Source: Lacipirellulaceae bacterium (lineage in GTDB: Bacteria; Planctomycetota; Planctomycetia; Pirellulales; Lacipirellulaceae). Taken from it: DNA of 64,000 bases. Of the stretch, positions 44,912 to 55,601 are shown piece by piece. The position numbers and the translations under genes are program-made. Within the stretch, counting starts at the first letter, position 1; every line of letters starts with the position of its first letter. The notes below the pieces were generated by a model that ran no database searches, was not told the origin of the DNA, and worked only from the letters and a program-made list of their open reading frames with translations. The stretch spans positions 1,116,001-1,180,000 of the forward strand of contig JAVJRG010000005.1 of the NCBI GenBank assembly GCA_040218535.1, read 5' to 3'.

Positions 44912-46648
44912 GTGGACGCCCACCAGATCCTCGACGCCCTAAGCGCCTCGTTCTTTGCCCTGCTAGGCATCTGGGCTGCCGTGGTCCGACGACATTGGTT
45001 TCTGCGGTTTTCTGTCGTCTGCATTTGCCTGCTTTCAGCTTTGCTGATACCGGCCTACGAAGTTGTCATCGAATTTGGCCTACTTGTCACCGTGATCGTC
45101 ACCGGGGTTTGGCTTGCCAGGAAGAAACCAAATTGGCGACCTCAATTCTCATTGGAGACGGCGCTGCTGCTGACAGTTGTTGTCGCCGTAATTTCTGCCG
45201 TGGCGGCGAAGGCACCCGAGCTGAGTGCCCACACTTGGGCCTGGATGATCGTCAACGGTGTTGCGCCGGCGTTGTTAGCCCTGGGGTGTTTGTGGCTGGT
45301 GTTTGGTCGAGCCCGTTTGCTAACACGCTTGATTGTCACGGCATTAGGTTTCGTCCCCTTTGTGAGTTTTTATCATTTTCTGAGAGTTGTTGAGACGACG
45401 CTCAGTACCTACTTAACGGGTGGTCGTTGGCAAGAGGAGTTACTGGAGAGCTACAAATGGGATGCGGTATCGCAATGGGTTGTGGTGAACGCCCCCATTC
45501 TGGGACTTGCGATTACGATTATTCTTGCCTCACTGATCACCGCAAAAGCAAGTGGCTGGTTCGCAAGCCAAGACGAGCAGGAGCAGCAAAGTACGTCACG
45601 TTGGCAGGCGCTAGCTCGGACTGGGTTGGTTGCTTCATTACTCGCCGTAGTCGTTCCGCTGGTTTACGTTTTTTATCGACTCCTAACGCCGCCGGAATTA
45701 CCAACCGTTGAGTTGCCGGTGCCGAATGGATATGACGATTTCGCCACTGCCGGCGCGATGATCAAAGGAGACTCCCAGATCATGTATAGCAACTGGCAGA
45801 GCATCAGCGATGAGAAACGCGGCCAGCTTGTCAGGGATTGGGAGCCGGTACTCTCGCTTGCGCAACTCGGTCTGAAAAAGGAGTGCTACTGGCCACTTCA
45901 AGCAGATGGAACTTCAGTGGACGAAGTTCTACGACTGTCGAATGCCACTTACAACAACTTTTTCGCTATCCTTTTTTCCCTCGACTATGAGTCTCGCCTA
46001 GGTTCCGCCTCTCAAGCAGCGAGCCATGCAGCCATGCTGATCGAGTACGAATTGAAAGCTGGGCGAGGAACGGAGACGTTGGCGAACTGGTTTTATCCGT
46101 TCGAGGGCTACGGTCTTTCGGAAGTTGAAGCGGAATTACCGAGGTTCCTGTCACGCTTAACAGCCGAGGAGTGTGAAGACTTTTCGGCTAGGTTGACCAA
46201 GTTGCGAGAAGACATTCGGCCAGTCAATGAAAAAATTACGGGGCGGCGGATCGCCGAAGCGAATCGTAATTGGATGTCGCACCTCAACGTTTTGCTGACG
46301 GAGTGGTCAGGACGCGATCCTTTTTCTTGGGAGCAGCGGCGGCATCGCTACTGGCTCGCCAGGTATCGTGTCATGACTGTGCAAGTCATGTTGCAGTCGC
46401 ACTGGCTCAAACACGGCGTTCTGCCTCAAGAACTTAGGGATTTGGAGAACAGTGCCGGCAACTGGTTTCTTGATGACCCCTTTTCAGACACTCAACTTGC
46501 TTACGTAGTCGACTCCAAAGGTAACTTCACCCTGCTAAGTGTTGGCAATGACGGTAAGACCGATCCCCCCGGGGCCAACCCAATCGACGACATCATCGTC
46601 ACAGGGCCGGCCAAGTCCGAAGATCAACCTGAATCGAAGGGCAACTAA
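44912..46648 (+). CDS. Multi-pass membrane protein with large exposed domain, function unknown
   Basis: A 578-residue protein. The first 230 residues contain about seven hydrophobic helices, and one more lies near 232-255. The remaining 320 residues are soluble, with GYDDFATAGAMIKG and a C-terminal DDPFSDTQLAYVVDSKGNFT...SVGNDGKTDPPG block (given in parts) of a type common in planctomycete hypothetical proteins. No catalytic motif is visible. The start is GTG at 44912. The 3' end overlaps the convergent aminopeptidase gene by 4 bp. Confidence 0.8.
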   Translation: MDAHQILDALSASFFALLGIWAAVVRRHWFLRFSVVCICLLSALLIPAYEVVIEFGLLVTVIVTGVWLARKKPNWRPQFSLETALLLTVVVAVISAVAAKAPELSAHTWAWMIVNGVAPALLALGCLWLVFGRARLLTRLIVTALGFVPFVSFYHFLRVVETTLSTYLTGGRWQEELLESYKWDAVSQWVVVNAPILGLAITIILASLITAKASGWFASQDEQEQQSTSRWQALARTGLVASLLAVVVPLVYVFYRLLTPPELPTVELPVPNGYDDFATAGAMIKGDSQIMYSNWQSISDEKRGQLVRDWEPVLSLAQLGLKKECYWPLQADGTSVDEVLRLSNATYNNFFAILFSLDYESRLGSASQAASHAAMLIEYELKAGRGTETLANWFYPFEGYGLSEVEAELPRFLSRLTAEECEDFSARLTKLREDIRPVNEKITGRRIAEANRNWMSHLNVLLTEWSGRDPFSWEQRRHRYWLARYRVMTVQVMLQSHWLKHGVLPQELRDLENSAGNWFLDDPFSDTQLAYVVDSKGNFTLLSVGNDGKTDPPGANPIDDIIVTGPAKSEDQPESKGN

Positions 46649-47757
46649 AGCCCTTCGTTCAGCCCCTGCAAGTCTTCTGGCACGAATAAGCCGTCCTTGC
46701 GGACGAGCTCATCGTCGAAGTAGATTTCGCCCCCGCCGTAGTCCTCACGCTGGATTAGAACCAGGTCCCAATGGATCTGGCTGTCGTTTCCGTTGTCCGC
46801 TTCATCGTAGGCTTGTCCCGGGGTGAGATGGAAACTGCCGCCGATCTTTTCATCGAACAACGTGTCAAGCATCGGATGCCGCACGCGGTTGTTCGTTCCC
46901 ATCGACCACTCGCCGCAGTAGCGGGCACCTTCGTCAGAGTCGAGGATTGCGTTGAGCCGCTCAGTGTCGTTCGATTCAGCCCGGATGATTTGACCGTCTT
47001 TGAATTCGAACTCGATATCGCTGAACACCGTTCCTTGATAGCGTGATTGCGTATTGAACTTGATCACCCCGTTGATGCTGTCGCGCACGGGGGCGGTGAA
47101 GACTTCGCCGTCGGGGATGTTCCGATCACCATTGCAAGGAATCACGGGGATGTCTTTGATGCTGAACGCCAGCTCCGTGCCGGGCGCGATGATCTTCACC
47201 TGATCAGCTGCTTCCATTCGCTTGACCAGTGGCTCCTGGTTTCGCCCCATCGCCGCATAGTCGGCGGTGCAGACATCAAAGTAAAAATCTTCAAAGGCAG
47301 CGGTACTCATGTTTGCCGCCTGCGCGAACGAGTCGGTTGGATACCGCAGCACGACCCACTTCGTATCGGGGACACGAATACTACCATGCACGGGTTTCCA
47401 CCAATGCTTTTGAAACAAGTCCATCCGCTCGTGCGGCACATCTGCGAACTGACTACTGTTGGCAGCGCCGCGGATACCGACATAAGCCTGACAAGCGTTC
47501 ATGCGGGCTCCTTCAAACTCCGCCGCGGCCTTCATGCTTTCTTCGGTGGCCGTTTGGTAGAGCGAACGCAAGACGGCATTTTGCTTGGTCGTGACAAGAG
47601 GAATCGCTCCCCGCTCGGCGGCTCCTTCGACTAACGCACAGACGAGATTGGGCTCTGGCAAGTCGAAAGCTTCGATAAGAATTTTCTCGCCCTTTTTGAT
47701 CTCACAGCTATGGTCAAGCAGTAAGTTGGCGAGCTTCGTGATGCGAGGGTCGTTCAT
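46645..47757 (-). CDS. M29-family aminopeptidase
   Basis: A 370-residue metallo-aminopeptidase of the AmpS/PepS/aminopeptidase T type. Metal-binding regions include YCGEWSMGTN (Glu), GGSFHLTPG (His) and SQIHWDLVLI (His and Asp). The N-terminus NDPRITKLANLLLDHSCEIK matches the family, which supports ATG at 47757 over a longer frame. The enzyme removes N-terminal residues from peptides in the cytoplasm, and its activity depends on divalent metals such as cobalt or zinc. It is divergent from the acyl-CoA dehydrogenase gene. Confidence 0.92.
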   Translation of the reverse strand: MNDPRITKLANLLLDHSCEIKKGEKILIEAFDLPEPNLVCALVEGAAERGAIPLVTTKQNAVLRSLYQTATEESMKAAAEFEGARMNACQAYVGIRGAANSSQFADVPHERMDLFQKHWWKPVHGSIRVPDTKWVVLRYPTDSFAQAANMSTAAFEDFYFDVCTADYAAMGRNQEPLVKRMEAADQVKIIAPGTELAFSIKDIPVIPCNGDRNIPDGEVFTAPVRDSINGVIKFNTQSRYQGTVFSDIEFEFKDGQIIRAESNDTERLNAILDSDEGARYCGEWSMGTNNRVRHPMLDTLFDEKIGGSFHLTPGQAYDEADNGNDSQIHWDLVLIQREDYGGGEIYFDDELVRKDGLFVPEDLQGLNEGL

Positions 47758-47976
47758 CAGGGGAAACGATCTTTCTAGGAGAATCAATGAGCGGTCAAGA
47801 ATCCTTGAGCATAGCAAAACTCAAGGCAAAGTTCACCAGCGTGTCCTGGTGGCATTGTGCGTTCTGTTCTACTTATAAGTACCGTTTGTTCGTGCACTGT
47901 CATAACCACGGCCTTCGATACTTGTATGAAGTGGTATAATTGAGACGGAGAACAAAAGCACCGAAAGAGGTTCACG

Positions 47977-49962
47977 ATGAGCACCCAATCGCCCCCACCC
48001 ACTGAGACCGATCAGACCTCAGATCACGAAGCTTCCTTCGCCGAAACTGCCCTCAAGCTGGGCGGCAAGAGCGATGATGAAGCGCGCCGCACCGGGGCGA
48101 TCGACAAGGCAGACGATCAGGTCGAGTCCCTCTTCGCACCGCAATATCAAACCGTCAATAGCCCCGCGCACCGTGCGGTCTGGGAACGTGGTGTTCCGGT
48201 CGAACTCTTTCAAAGTGCCGAGCACGCAACGCCTGCCGATGTTCGGAAGGTCATGGATGATTCTCTGGCCGTGGTACGTAAGCACCGTGATGCAGGCACG
48301 GTTCTTGATGCTAATGGTAAGATCACCGATCAAGTGATGGGCGACTTAGCCGAGGTTGGCTATTGGGGCCTCTTGGTCGACCGCGAGTTCGGCGGCAGCG
48401 GCACGCCCTTCGCCTCTTTCGCGCCGTTTCTGACAGAAATGGCGATGCTCGATCCGACGATCGCAGGCCTTGCCTCAGTTCACGGTTGCATCGGTGCGGT
48501 TGATCCTGTGCGGACGTTCGGCACGGACGAGCAGAAGCAACGCTTCTTGCCCGACCTTGGTAACGGCGACCGACTCAGTGCGTTCGCACTTACCGAGCCC
48601 TGCGCCGGCAGCGATCTTACCGCATTGCGCACTTCTGCCAAGTTAGAGGGTGACCATTATGTCGTGAACGGCGAGAAGCTGTTCATTACCAATGTGGTTC
48701 CTGGCCGCACGATTGGGCTGGTCTGTTTGATCGAAGAGAAGCCCGCTGTGCTGATCGTTGATCTTCCCACGGAAGAAAACGAGAACTTCCAACTCCGCAA
48801 GTACGGCCTCTGGGCGCTCAAGCATACATTCAATCAAGGAATTATCTTCAAGGACTTCCACGTCCCCAAGGAGAACTTGCTAACTCCCACCAAGGGCGAT
48901 GGCCTGACGATTGCCTATCACGGTTTGAATCTCGGTCGTGTCTCGCTTTGTGCCAACGCGGCCGGCACGATGCGAATCATGCTCGCCAGCATGATCCCCT
49001 GGGCGAACTTCCGCGTTACCTACAGCGAGGCGATCGCCAAACGTGAACTTGTGCAACGTCGCATGGGCGAAATGGCCGGGCTGATTGTCGCCTGCGATGC
49101 ACTCGTTGCTTGGTGCGCAGGTTTGATCGATCAAGGCTATCGTGGCGAAATGGAATGTGTGATCGCCAAGATTTTTGGTAGCGAAGCTCAAAAGCACGCC
49201 GCGATTGAATTATTCATGAAAACCCACGGCGGTCGTTCTTTCCTACATGGCCACCTTTTCGGCGACAACGTTCACGAGTATCTTGCCCCATGCATTTACG
49301 AGGGTGAAGGGGAAATGCTCGCCATGGCGTTTTTCAAATCCTTGGTGAAAGATCACGGCAAAACGTATTTCGAGCCCGTCGGTAAAGCTCTGGCTGCAGC
49401 AGGCATCAAGAAACCGAACCCACTCAACCCGGCCCACGCTTGGGCTCTCAAGGGAGTGGTGTTCCCATACTTGAAGTGGTTGGTCGCCCGCAAACTGTTG
49501 CCGACCGCCAGCAGCCAGCTTCCCAATATGCCTAGTGAGCTACGCAGACACGCCGAGTTCGCGTGTACGAACTTGCAAAAAATGTCGGTCGAGATCTCCG
49601 ACACGATGAGCAAGTTCCAATTGTCGCTCGCCGATCGCCAGTGCCGCATGGCAGAGCTAAGCCAACGCTGCCAAGACTTGATTACCATGCTCTGCACCAG
49701 CCTCTACGGCAGCCGCCACGCCGACGAGTTGGTGCGTAAAGCAGCAGACGTAATGTGCGAGCAGTTGCAGCAAAAGTACACCGGTCGCCGTCACTCGAAC
49801 AAGTTTTTCAAGAAGGTCACCCAGCTCGGCGCTGCTATCGGCGAAGGGGGCTTCAAGAGCATCGCTGGCTTGGAACCGGATGAAATCCTAATGCCTTATG
49901 AGCAGCAATCTCAGACAGAGAAAGCCGACTCGCCTGAGCATGTGGGCGGTCGAGTGCATTGA
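47977..49962 (+). CDS. Acyl-CoA dehydrogenase with extended C-terminus
   Basis: A 661-residue flavoprotein, longer than the usual 380-400. The core has ALTEPCAGSDLTALRTSA (flavin and substrate site), VNGEKLFITN and KTHGGRSFLHGHLFGDNVHE near the expected catalytic region. About 60 residues precede the core and about 180 follow it, and the latter region is helical (ISDTMSKFQLSLADRQCRMAELS, in two parts), as in long-chain forms. It likely oxidises acyl-CoA thioesters to enoyl-CoA. AAAGAGG precedes the ATG. No other beta-oxidation gene is adjacent. Confidence 0.9.
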   Translation: MSTQSPPPTETDQTSDHEASFAETALKLGGKSDDEARRTGAIDKADDQVESLFAPQYQTVNSPAHRAVWERGVPVELFQSAEHATPADVRKVMDDSLAVVRKHRDAGTVLDANGKITDQVMGDLAEVGYWGLLVDREFGGSGTPFASFAPFLTEMAMLDPTIAGLASVHGCIGAVDPVRTFGTDEQKQRFLPDLGNGDRLSAFALTEPCAGSDLTALRTSAKLEGDHYVVNGEKLFITNVVPGRTIGLVCLIEEKPAVLIVDLPTEENENFQLRKYGLWALKHTFNQGIIFKDFHVPKENLLTPTKGDGLTIAYHGLNLGRVSLCANAAGTMRIMLASMIPWANFRVTYSEAIAKRELVQRRMGEMAGLIVACDALVAWCAGLIDQGYRGEMECVIAKIFGSEAQKHAAIELFMKTHGGRSFLHGHLFGDNVHEYLAPCIYEGEGEMLAMAFFKSLVKDHGKTYFEPVGKALAAAGIKKPNPLNPAHAWALKGVVFPYLKWLVARKLLPTASSQLPNMPSELRRHAEFACTNLQKMSVEISDTMSKFQLSLADRQCRMAELSQRCQDLITMLCTSLYGSRHADELVRKAADVMCEQLQQKYTGRRHSNKFFKKVTQLGAAIGEGGFKSIAGLEPDEILMPYEQQSQTEKADSPEHVGGRVH

Positions 49963-49995
49963 TTCCTTAGGCAATTGAACAGGAGCACAGCTGCG

Positions 49996-50712
49996 GTGGT
50001 CATCCAGCGCGCTAATTTGCTGCTCGGTCTGCTGGCTTTTGTCGGCATTGCACAGTTCTGCTTTTGTACGATTTCAGCGATTCAGCATTACCCAGGTGGG
50101 TATTCTGCCAGTGAGCAATTCCTGAGCGACCTAGGTTGCACGGCTACGCGCACACACCAAGACAATACGACCTCAGCAAAGTATTTCAATCAATCGATTA
50201 TTCTGCTGGGCCTGCTGCTTATCCCATTTTTCCTCGCAATGCCTAGCATGCTTGAGGAGGGACAGCAGATCGTTCGGTCTGCAGGAGTACTTTCTGCTGG
50301 CGGGTTGATTGGCCTAGGACTGACACCCTACGACCAGCAACTGGTTGGCCATTTGGCTTCACTTGGTCTCTGGTTGCTATCAACGCTGCTGCTGGTTGTG
50401 ATGCTCTTCTATCTGCTAGGTTCGCGACTGAATGGTTTCTCCCGAATCGTTTCGACGATCGCTACTCTAGCGGTGATTTTTGCGGCCTGTGGTTATCTCT
50501 TCATCGGAACCCCAAGTGGGCACGTTCTTTTTCAGAAATTGGTCGTGATCGTCGTGGCAGGCTGGTTCTGTCTCCTTCTGCTGGTAGTCTCTGTCACGAC
50601 TGTTGAGGCGGTACTTCCTCACAAGTTGCTTATCGAGCAGCAAGCGAGGGACTACTTGGAGCACATCTCTACGCATAGCCATCGCCGTGTGAAATACAGA
50701 AAACGCCGATGA
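49996..50712 (+). CDS. DUF998-like multi-pass membrane protein
   Basis: A membrane protein of 238 residues with six hydrophobic helices. SEQFLSDLGCTATRT and the following N-S-A-K-Y-F-N region before the second helix are like DUF998/Frag1-type proteins. The C-terminus is basic. The start is uncertain: GTG at 49996 has AGGAG 10 bases upstream, while TTG at 49975 is an alternative 12 bp after the previous gene. It probably shares a transcript with the acyl-CoA dehydrogenase gene. Function unknown. Confidence 0.75.
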   Translation: MVIQRANLLLGLLAFVGIAQFCFCTISAIQHYPGGYSASEQFLSDLGCTATRTHQDNTTSAKYFNQSIILLGLLLIPFFLAMPSMLEEGQQIVRSAGVLSAGGLIGLGLTPYDQQLVGHLASLGLWLLSTLLLVVMLFYLLGSRLNGFSRIVSTIATLAVIFAACGYLFIGTPSGHVLFQKLVVIVVAGWFCLLLLVVSVTTVEAVLPHKLLIEQQARDYLEHISTHSHRRVKYRKRR

Positions 50713-50746
50713 TAGAGTTGTTTTAGTGAGCGCAGGGTAGGATTGC

Positions 50747-50774
50747 TTGACTTAACTCATGCGTCGGTTATTCT
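50747..50774 (+). promoter_or_regulatory. Candidate promoter of a PEP-CTERM gene
   Basis: TTGACT (50747-50752) and TATTCT (50769-50774) are 16 bp apart, giving a leader of about 56 nt to the gene at 50838. Confidence 0.5.
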
Positions 50775-50837
50775 CACCACTAGCCACTGCGGGCTTCCGT
50801 AGCGTTTCTCTGTCAATTTTTCTTGAGGGGTGAGCTA

Positions 50838-51356
50838 ATGAGCCAAAGAATAATTGCACTTCTGGCAGCGGTTGCTGTCTGTGTTGTGCCCGCCGATGCT
50901 TTCGGAGTATTGATCACGGAAACACTAACTGGCGAAGTGCTGTTTGGCGACGCGATGGGCGCGACCGCCACGGCAACTTTCACCTATGACGACGCACTGA
51001 TCACAGGGATAGATGAAGAGTTTCTCGTGCCACCAGACTTCAGCTTGAGCTTTACCTTCTTAGGCCAAACTTTCATCGAAGACGACGACACGGATTTCCC
51101 TGACTTTCCCGAGCTCGGCTTCCTTGATGGCGTGCCAGTTTCTCTTGATTTTGTTGTCATTGATGGAGACGGTGTCGGTGATGAGATTCTCGACCCGGTA
51201 ATCTTCAATTTCTCCATGTTCGATATCGAACCGGACCCCGCTGGCGGCTTTTTTGGAGAAATCTTCACGAACTTCTCATTTATTCCGGAGCCAACCACAG
51301 CAATGTTGGCTGGGCTAGCAATGGTCGGTTTCGCCACTCGCCGAAAAACTTGCTAG
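50838..51356 (+). CDS. Small PEP-CTERM protein
   Basis: A 172-residue exported protein. The signal peptide (IIALLAAVAVCVVPADA) is followed by an acidic beta-rich domain with many Asp, Glu and Phe residues (TFIEDDDTDFPDFPELGFL) and ends with IPEPTTAMLAGLAMVGFA and a short basic tail, the PEP-CTERM signal. GAGGGGTGAG lies just before the ATG at 50838. A promoter is visible upstream. Tail to tail with the aldo/keto reductase gene 10 bp away. Function unknown. Confidence 0.85.
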   Translation: MSQRIIALLAAVAVCVVPADAFGVLITETLTGEVLFGDAMGATATATFTYDDALITGIDEEFLVPPDFSLSFTFLGQTFIEDDDTDFPDFPELGFLDGVPVSLDFVVIDGDGVGDEILDPVIFNFSMFDIEPDPAGGFFGEIFTNFSFIPEPTTAMLAGLAMVGFATRRKTC

Positions 51357-51366
51357 AGCTTGTCGC

Positions 51367-52341
51367 TCAGTTGAGGATCGCTTCGATCTGCGCGAGTTCG
51401 TCCTTCTCGAACTCGCGTTTGTCGAGGCAGTCAAGATTGTCATCAAGCTGCTTCACGCTACTCGCTCCAATCAGCACGGTGGTAACTTCCGGTCGCCTAA
51501 GGACCCAAGCGAGCGCCATCTGTGCGAGCGATTGACCACGGCCTTGAGCAAGTTCGTGTAGCTTGCGGATTTGCTTGAGGACGTCTTTGGTCAACTGATC
51601 TTCAGAAAGAAAGCCGTGTTCTTTGGCGACCCGCGAATCTGCGGGGATACCGTCCAGGTAACGGTCCGTGAGCAGCCCTTGAGCGAGCGGAGAGAACGGG
51701 ATGCAACCCGCGCCAACATCCTCAAGCGTTTCGAGTAGTCCATCCTCTTCCACCCAACGGTCGAACATCGAGTACCGCGGCTGGTGGATCAGCAGTGGGC
51801 AGCCCATTTCCTTGAGCAGCTTGGCCGCCTTGCGTGTCTTCTTCGATTTGTAGTTGGAAATGCCCACATACAGGGCTTTTCCTTGCTGGACTGCACTGGC
51901 GAGTGCGCCCATTGTTTCTTCCAGCGGGGTCTCTGGATCGGGACGGTGTGAGTAGAAAATGTCCACGTACTCGAGTCCCATCCGCGTGAGGCTCTGATCC
52001 AAACTCGCCAGCAGGTATTTCCGTGATCCCCAGTCTCCGTAGGGCCCGTCCCACATCGTGTAGCCCGCCTTGGTGCTGATGATCAGCTCATCGCGATGGG
52101 CTGCTAAGTCACCGGCTAACATCTTGCCGAAGTTCTCCTCGGCGGAGCCCGGCGGCGGGCCATAGTTGTTCGCCAAATCAAAATGCGTCACACCGCGATC
52201 AAACGCCCGCCAGACAATGTCGCGCGCCACTTGCTGATCATCGACACCGCCGAAGTTATGCCAAAGCCCTAAAGAGACGGCTGGGAGTTTTAGGCCACTG
52301 TTTCCACAGCGGTTGTAAGTCATCGAATCGTAACGTGACAT
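51367..52341 (-). CDS. Aldo/keto reductase, L-glyceraldehyde-3-phosphate reductase (YghZ)-like
   Basis: A 324-residue NADPH-dependent reductase. The YghZ-group features are SLGLWHNFGG near the N-terminus, HFDLANNYGPPPGSAEENFG (Asp and Tyr of the tetrad), IISTKAGYTMWDGPYGDWGS (Lys) and VDIFYSHRPDPETPLEE (His), and the cofactor end VLIGASSVKQLDDN. Such enzymes reduce small aldehydes including methylglyoxal and L-glyceraldehyde 3-phosphate. It is not closely similar to the reductase at 31300. Confidence 0.92.
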   Translation of the reverse strand: MSRYDSMTYNRCGNSGLKLPAVSLGLWHNFGGVDDQQVARDIVWRAFDRGVTHFDLANNYGPPPGSAEENFGKMLAGDLAAHRDELIISTKAGYTMWDGPYGDWGSRKYLLASLDQSLTRMGLEYVDIFYSHRPDPETPLEETMGALASAVQQGKALYVGISNYKSKKTRKAAKLLKEMGCPLLIHQPRYSMFDRWVEEDGLLETLEDVGAGCIPFSPLAQGLLTDRYLDGIPADSRVAKEHGFLSEDQLTKDVLKQIRKLHELAQGRGQSLAQMALAWVLRRPEVTTVLIGASSVKQLDDNLDCLDKREFEKDELAQIEAILN

Positions 52342-52409
52342 AGAAATTTCCCCTACCTCAATTAGCCGCGAGCTAACAGCTCGCCGGAGTACTCTCTTCA
52401 GTTTCTATT

Positions 52410-52847
52410 TCAATCCCGCCCTAACTCTTTCACCAACGCTTGAACTCGCTTGCGTAGTTCATCGCTGTTCAACCCTCGCTTCTCCGCTTCGGCCAGCAGG
52501 CGGCGTTGATGCACATGCGGCAAGCGGGCCACTGCCGCGTGGGCACTCCAAGATAGGGCAGGTCGGCGATTCTGCGGGGGCACGCGGCGAGCGACCGATG
52601 CGTAACGGCTGACCATTTCGGTGGAGAGCGTATCGCCGCAGACTTCGCCAAATTCCTCGCCGAACAGGTCCTCGCCCGCGTTGATCATGTCCCCAATCCA
52701 CCAGGGACTGGCTCGTTGGCTCCACAAAGCAAACTGCAAAGGCCCTCGCCACTGCTCCAACGCAGGTTTCCCCTTCATACGTACCGCTGCCGACTTGAAG
52801 TCGAACGGACCAAGTTGAATCTGCGGTTCTTCAGGCATAGTCGGCAT
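52410..52847 (-). CDS. Hypothetical helical protein
   Basis: A 145-residue soluble protein. SPWWIGDMINAGEDLFGEEF, then STEMVSRYASVARRVP and LSWSAHAAVARLPHVHQRRL followed by LNSDELRKRVQALV resemble a helix-turn-helix-like family found scattered in bacterial genomes and mobile elements, sometimes likened to KorB/ParB DNA-binding parts. I cannot name the family securely. The start codon ATG at 52847 is the first of two near each other. It has no close neighbour on its strand. Confidence 0.7.
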   Translation of the reverse strand: MPTMPEEPQIQLGPFDFKSAAVRMKGKPALEQWRGPLQFALWSQRASPWWIGDMINAGEDLFGEEFGEVCGDTLSTEMVSRYASVARRVPPQNRRPALSWSAHAAVARLPHVHQRRLLAEAEKRGLNSDELRKRVQALVKELGRD

Positions 52848-52957
52848 TGTTTGCGAGGAAGACAGTTGCTCGTCCTAGATTTTAAGCAGAGCGGCAAGAA
52901 TAATGAATAACTTACCAGAGTCTGAATTTTCCGAGTCTCTAAGCTTGAAATATGGGC

Positions 52958-54131
<1,174 letters not shown>

Positions 54132-54186
54132 CCCGCGAGCTACGCCTCGCGAGGAACTCGCCAAACTTAGTTCCAAGCGGGAACAC

Positions 54187-54499
54187 TACGCCGAAGGCGT
54201 TACGCAACATAGCCTAGGGTTAGCCAACAGCGAGCCCCAGCGAGCTTTGGCTTACCCTAGGTTTAGTTGACGATGTTCTCATCGACCGAGCAAAGAGTGT
54301 TGCCTGCCGTTTAGCCTAGCCGAGGTCGAAATGTGAGCGACAAACCTCGGCACATTGCGACCTCGACAATCCGCCGCTGGTAGTCGACGCGTTTCGCTCG
54401 GTCGCTAATCGTCTACTTCTTGTTTCCTAGGGTAGGTCTTCGCTCGCTTAGGCTCGCTGCGACCAACCCTAGGCTATGGTGCGTAACGCCTTCGGCGTA
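54187..54499. repeat. 313-bp nested-palindrome element, copy 1
   Basis: Outer arms of about 37 bp (54187-54225 and 54462-54499) pair almost perfectly: TACGCCGAAGGCGTTACGCA continues into AGCCTAGGG. Inside are two mirror-image hairpins closed by CCTAGGGT/ACCCTAGG, and between them a core at 54281-54406 with stems ATCGACCGAG/CTCGGTCGCT and CGAGGTCG/CGACCTCG. A second element with the same plan lies at 57575-57886. No protein is encoded. It occupies most of the 424-bp gap after hemB; the first 20 bp of that gap carry a copy of the CCCGCGAGCTACGCCTCGC repeat. Confidence 0.85.
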
Positions 54500-54555
54500 C
54501 GTTATGTCTCAGGCTTGTGTCGTGGCAGTCAACTCAGGGGTGGGTGGCACTGCGG

Positions 54556-55395
54556 TTAGGAACTGATGAGTGCGTGTAGTTGTTTCCAAAAAATAATTTG
54601 GAGGATCGAAGCAACGTAGATGCTAGTGATGGTCCCTCTTCTGACGAAAAATTTCCCTTCCGCATTCCTTCGAATAAAGAGTAACAAGAAGCATGCGGCT
54701 AAGATCCACACTGTGAAGCAACCCTTCCCAAAAATTAACATCGGCGTAAGGAATGCAAATAGAAATGAGTAGAAATCTTGCTTTCTTGATTGACTAAATG
54801 CACCGAGTATTATGACTGCAAGTCCGACTAACGCCTGTGCGGTAATGGAAAGCTTCTCGTTACTTGTTTCGTAAAACTTGAATTGCCACCCATACCTGAA
54901 TACTACGGCTGCAAAAAAGAGTGCGAATAGCTGCCACGTAAGGGGACGGCCATCAAGGTCAATCAATAGTAAGCACATAAGAAAACACAAGGCGGCACAA
55001 TGAAACCCATACACCCCCAGCACCGTCCAATTCGGCTCAATCACATTCTCCAGCGCCCCACGCCCCTCAGTCAGAGGCCCGGTCGGTAAGTTTGCCCCGC
55101 CGCTGAATACCTCCGCATAGCACAGCACGAAAAAGGTGAGCCCCATCACCGCTTCCACTATTGCATAGCGAGGCGAAATCGGCTCGCTGCAAGCGCGGCA
55201 CTTTCCTTTCAGCCACAGCCAGCCCAATACGGGCACATTATCGCGGGCGAGAATCTGTGTCTTGCATTTCGGGCAGTGCGAAGGTTTCCAGATGACGCTC
55301 ATGCCCAGCGGCATACGGTAGGCGACGACGTTGAGAAAGCTCCCAACGCATGCGCCGATAACGCCGAACCAGCAAGCAGTGAGGAAGTCGATCAA
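54556..55395 (-). CDS. Prepilin-peptidase-like (A24) membrane protein lacking the GxGD aspartate
   Basis: A 279-residue membrane protein. The N-terminal domain is typical of prepilin peptidases: GACVGSFLNVVAYRMPLGMS, then two CxxC pairs (HCPKCKTQIL and CRACSEPISPRY). The first catalytic aspartate is present in LLLIDLDGRPLT, but the second motif, normally GxGD, reads FGKGCFTVW, so the aspartate is Cys. The 3' half of the gene is clearly AT-richer than the 5' half. Peptidase activity is doubtful, though the N-terminal methylation-type domain could remain. The only pseudopilin gene in the window is 11 kb away. Confidence 0.85.
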   Translation of the reverse strand: MIDFLTACWFGVIGACVGSFLNVVAYRMPLGMSVIWKPSHCPKCKTQILARDNVPVLGWLWLKGKCRACSEPISPRYAIVEAVMGLTFFVLCYAEVFSGGANLPTGPLTEGRGALENVIEPNWTVLGVYGFHCAALCFLMCLLLIDLDGRPLTWQLFALFFAAVVFRYGWQFKFYETSNEKLSITAQALVGLAVIILGAFSQSRKQDFYSFLFAFLTPMLIFGKGCFTVWILAACFLLLFIRRNAEGKFFVRRGTITSIYVASILQIIFWKQLHALISS

Positions 55396-55443
55396 GATAT
55401 GTTGCTTTTGTAAGTAACCAAATAATTAGCCTGCGAGCTACTT

Positions 55444-55479
55444 CTCGCGCGGTGATCTTCGAGCAGAATTCCGCGCGAG
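55444..55479. repeat. Hairpin with CTCGCGCGG arms
   Basis: CTCGCGCGG (55444-55452) and CCGCGCGAG (55471-55479) pair perfectly over 9 bp. The preceding GCCTGCGAGCTAC resembles the palindrome at 38944-39034, so this may be a worn copy. Confidence 0.55.
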
Positions 55480-55601
55480 CCAACCTAGTATTGTCGTGCT
55501 CGCGGACTAGTGCAGAATCGCACAATTGCTTGCAAGGAATCGTAGTCTTATATTGAATTCCTGCAAACCTTGATCATCGATTCGTTAAAAGGAAAGCTCA
55601 C

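Noticed and set aside
54187-54499. Simple rho-independent terminator for hemB
   Set aside because: The structure is a 313-bp composite with a conserved core and no T run, far beyond a terminator.
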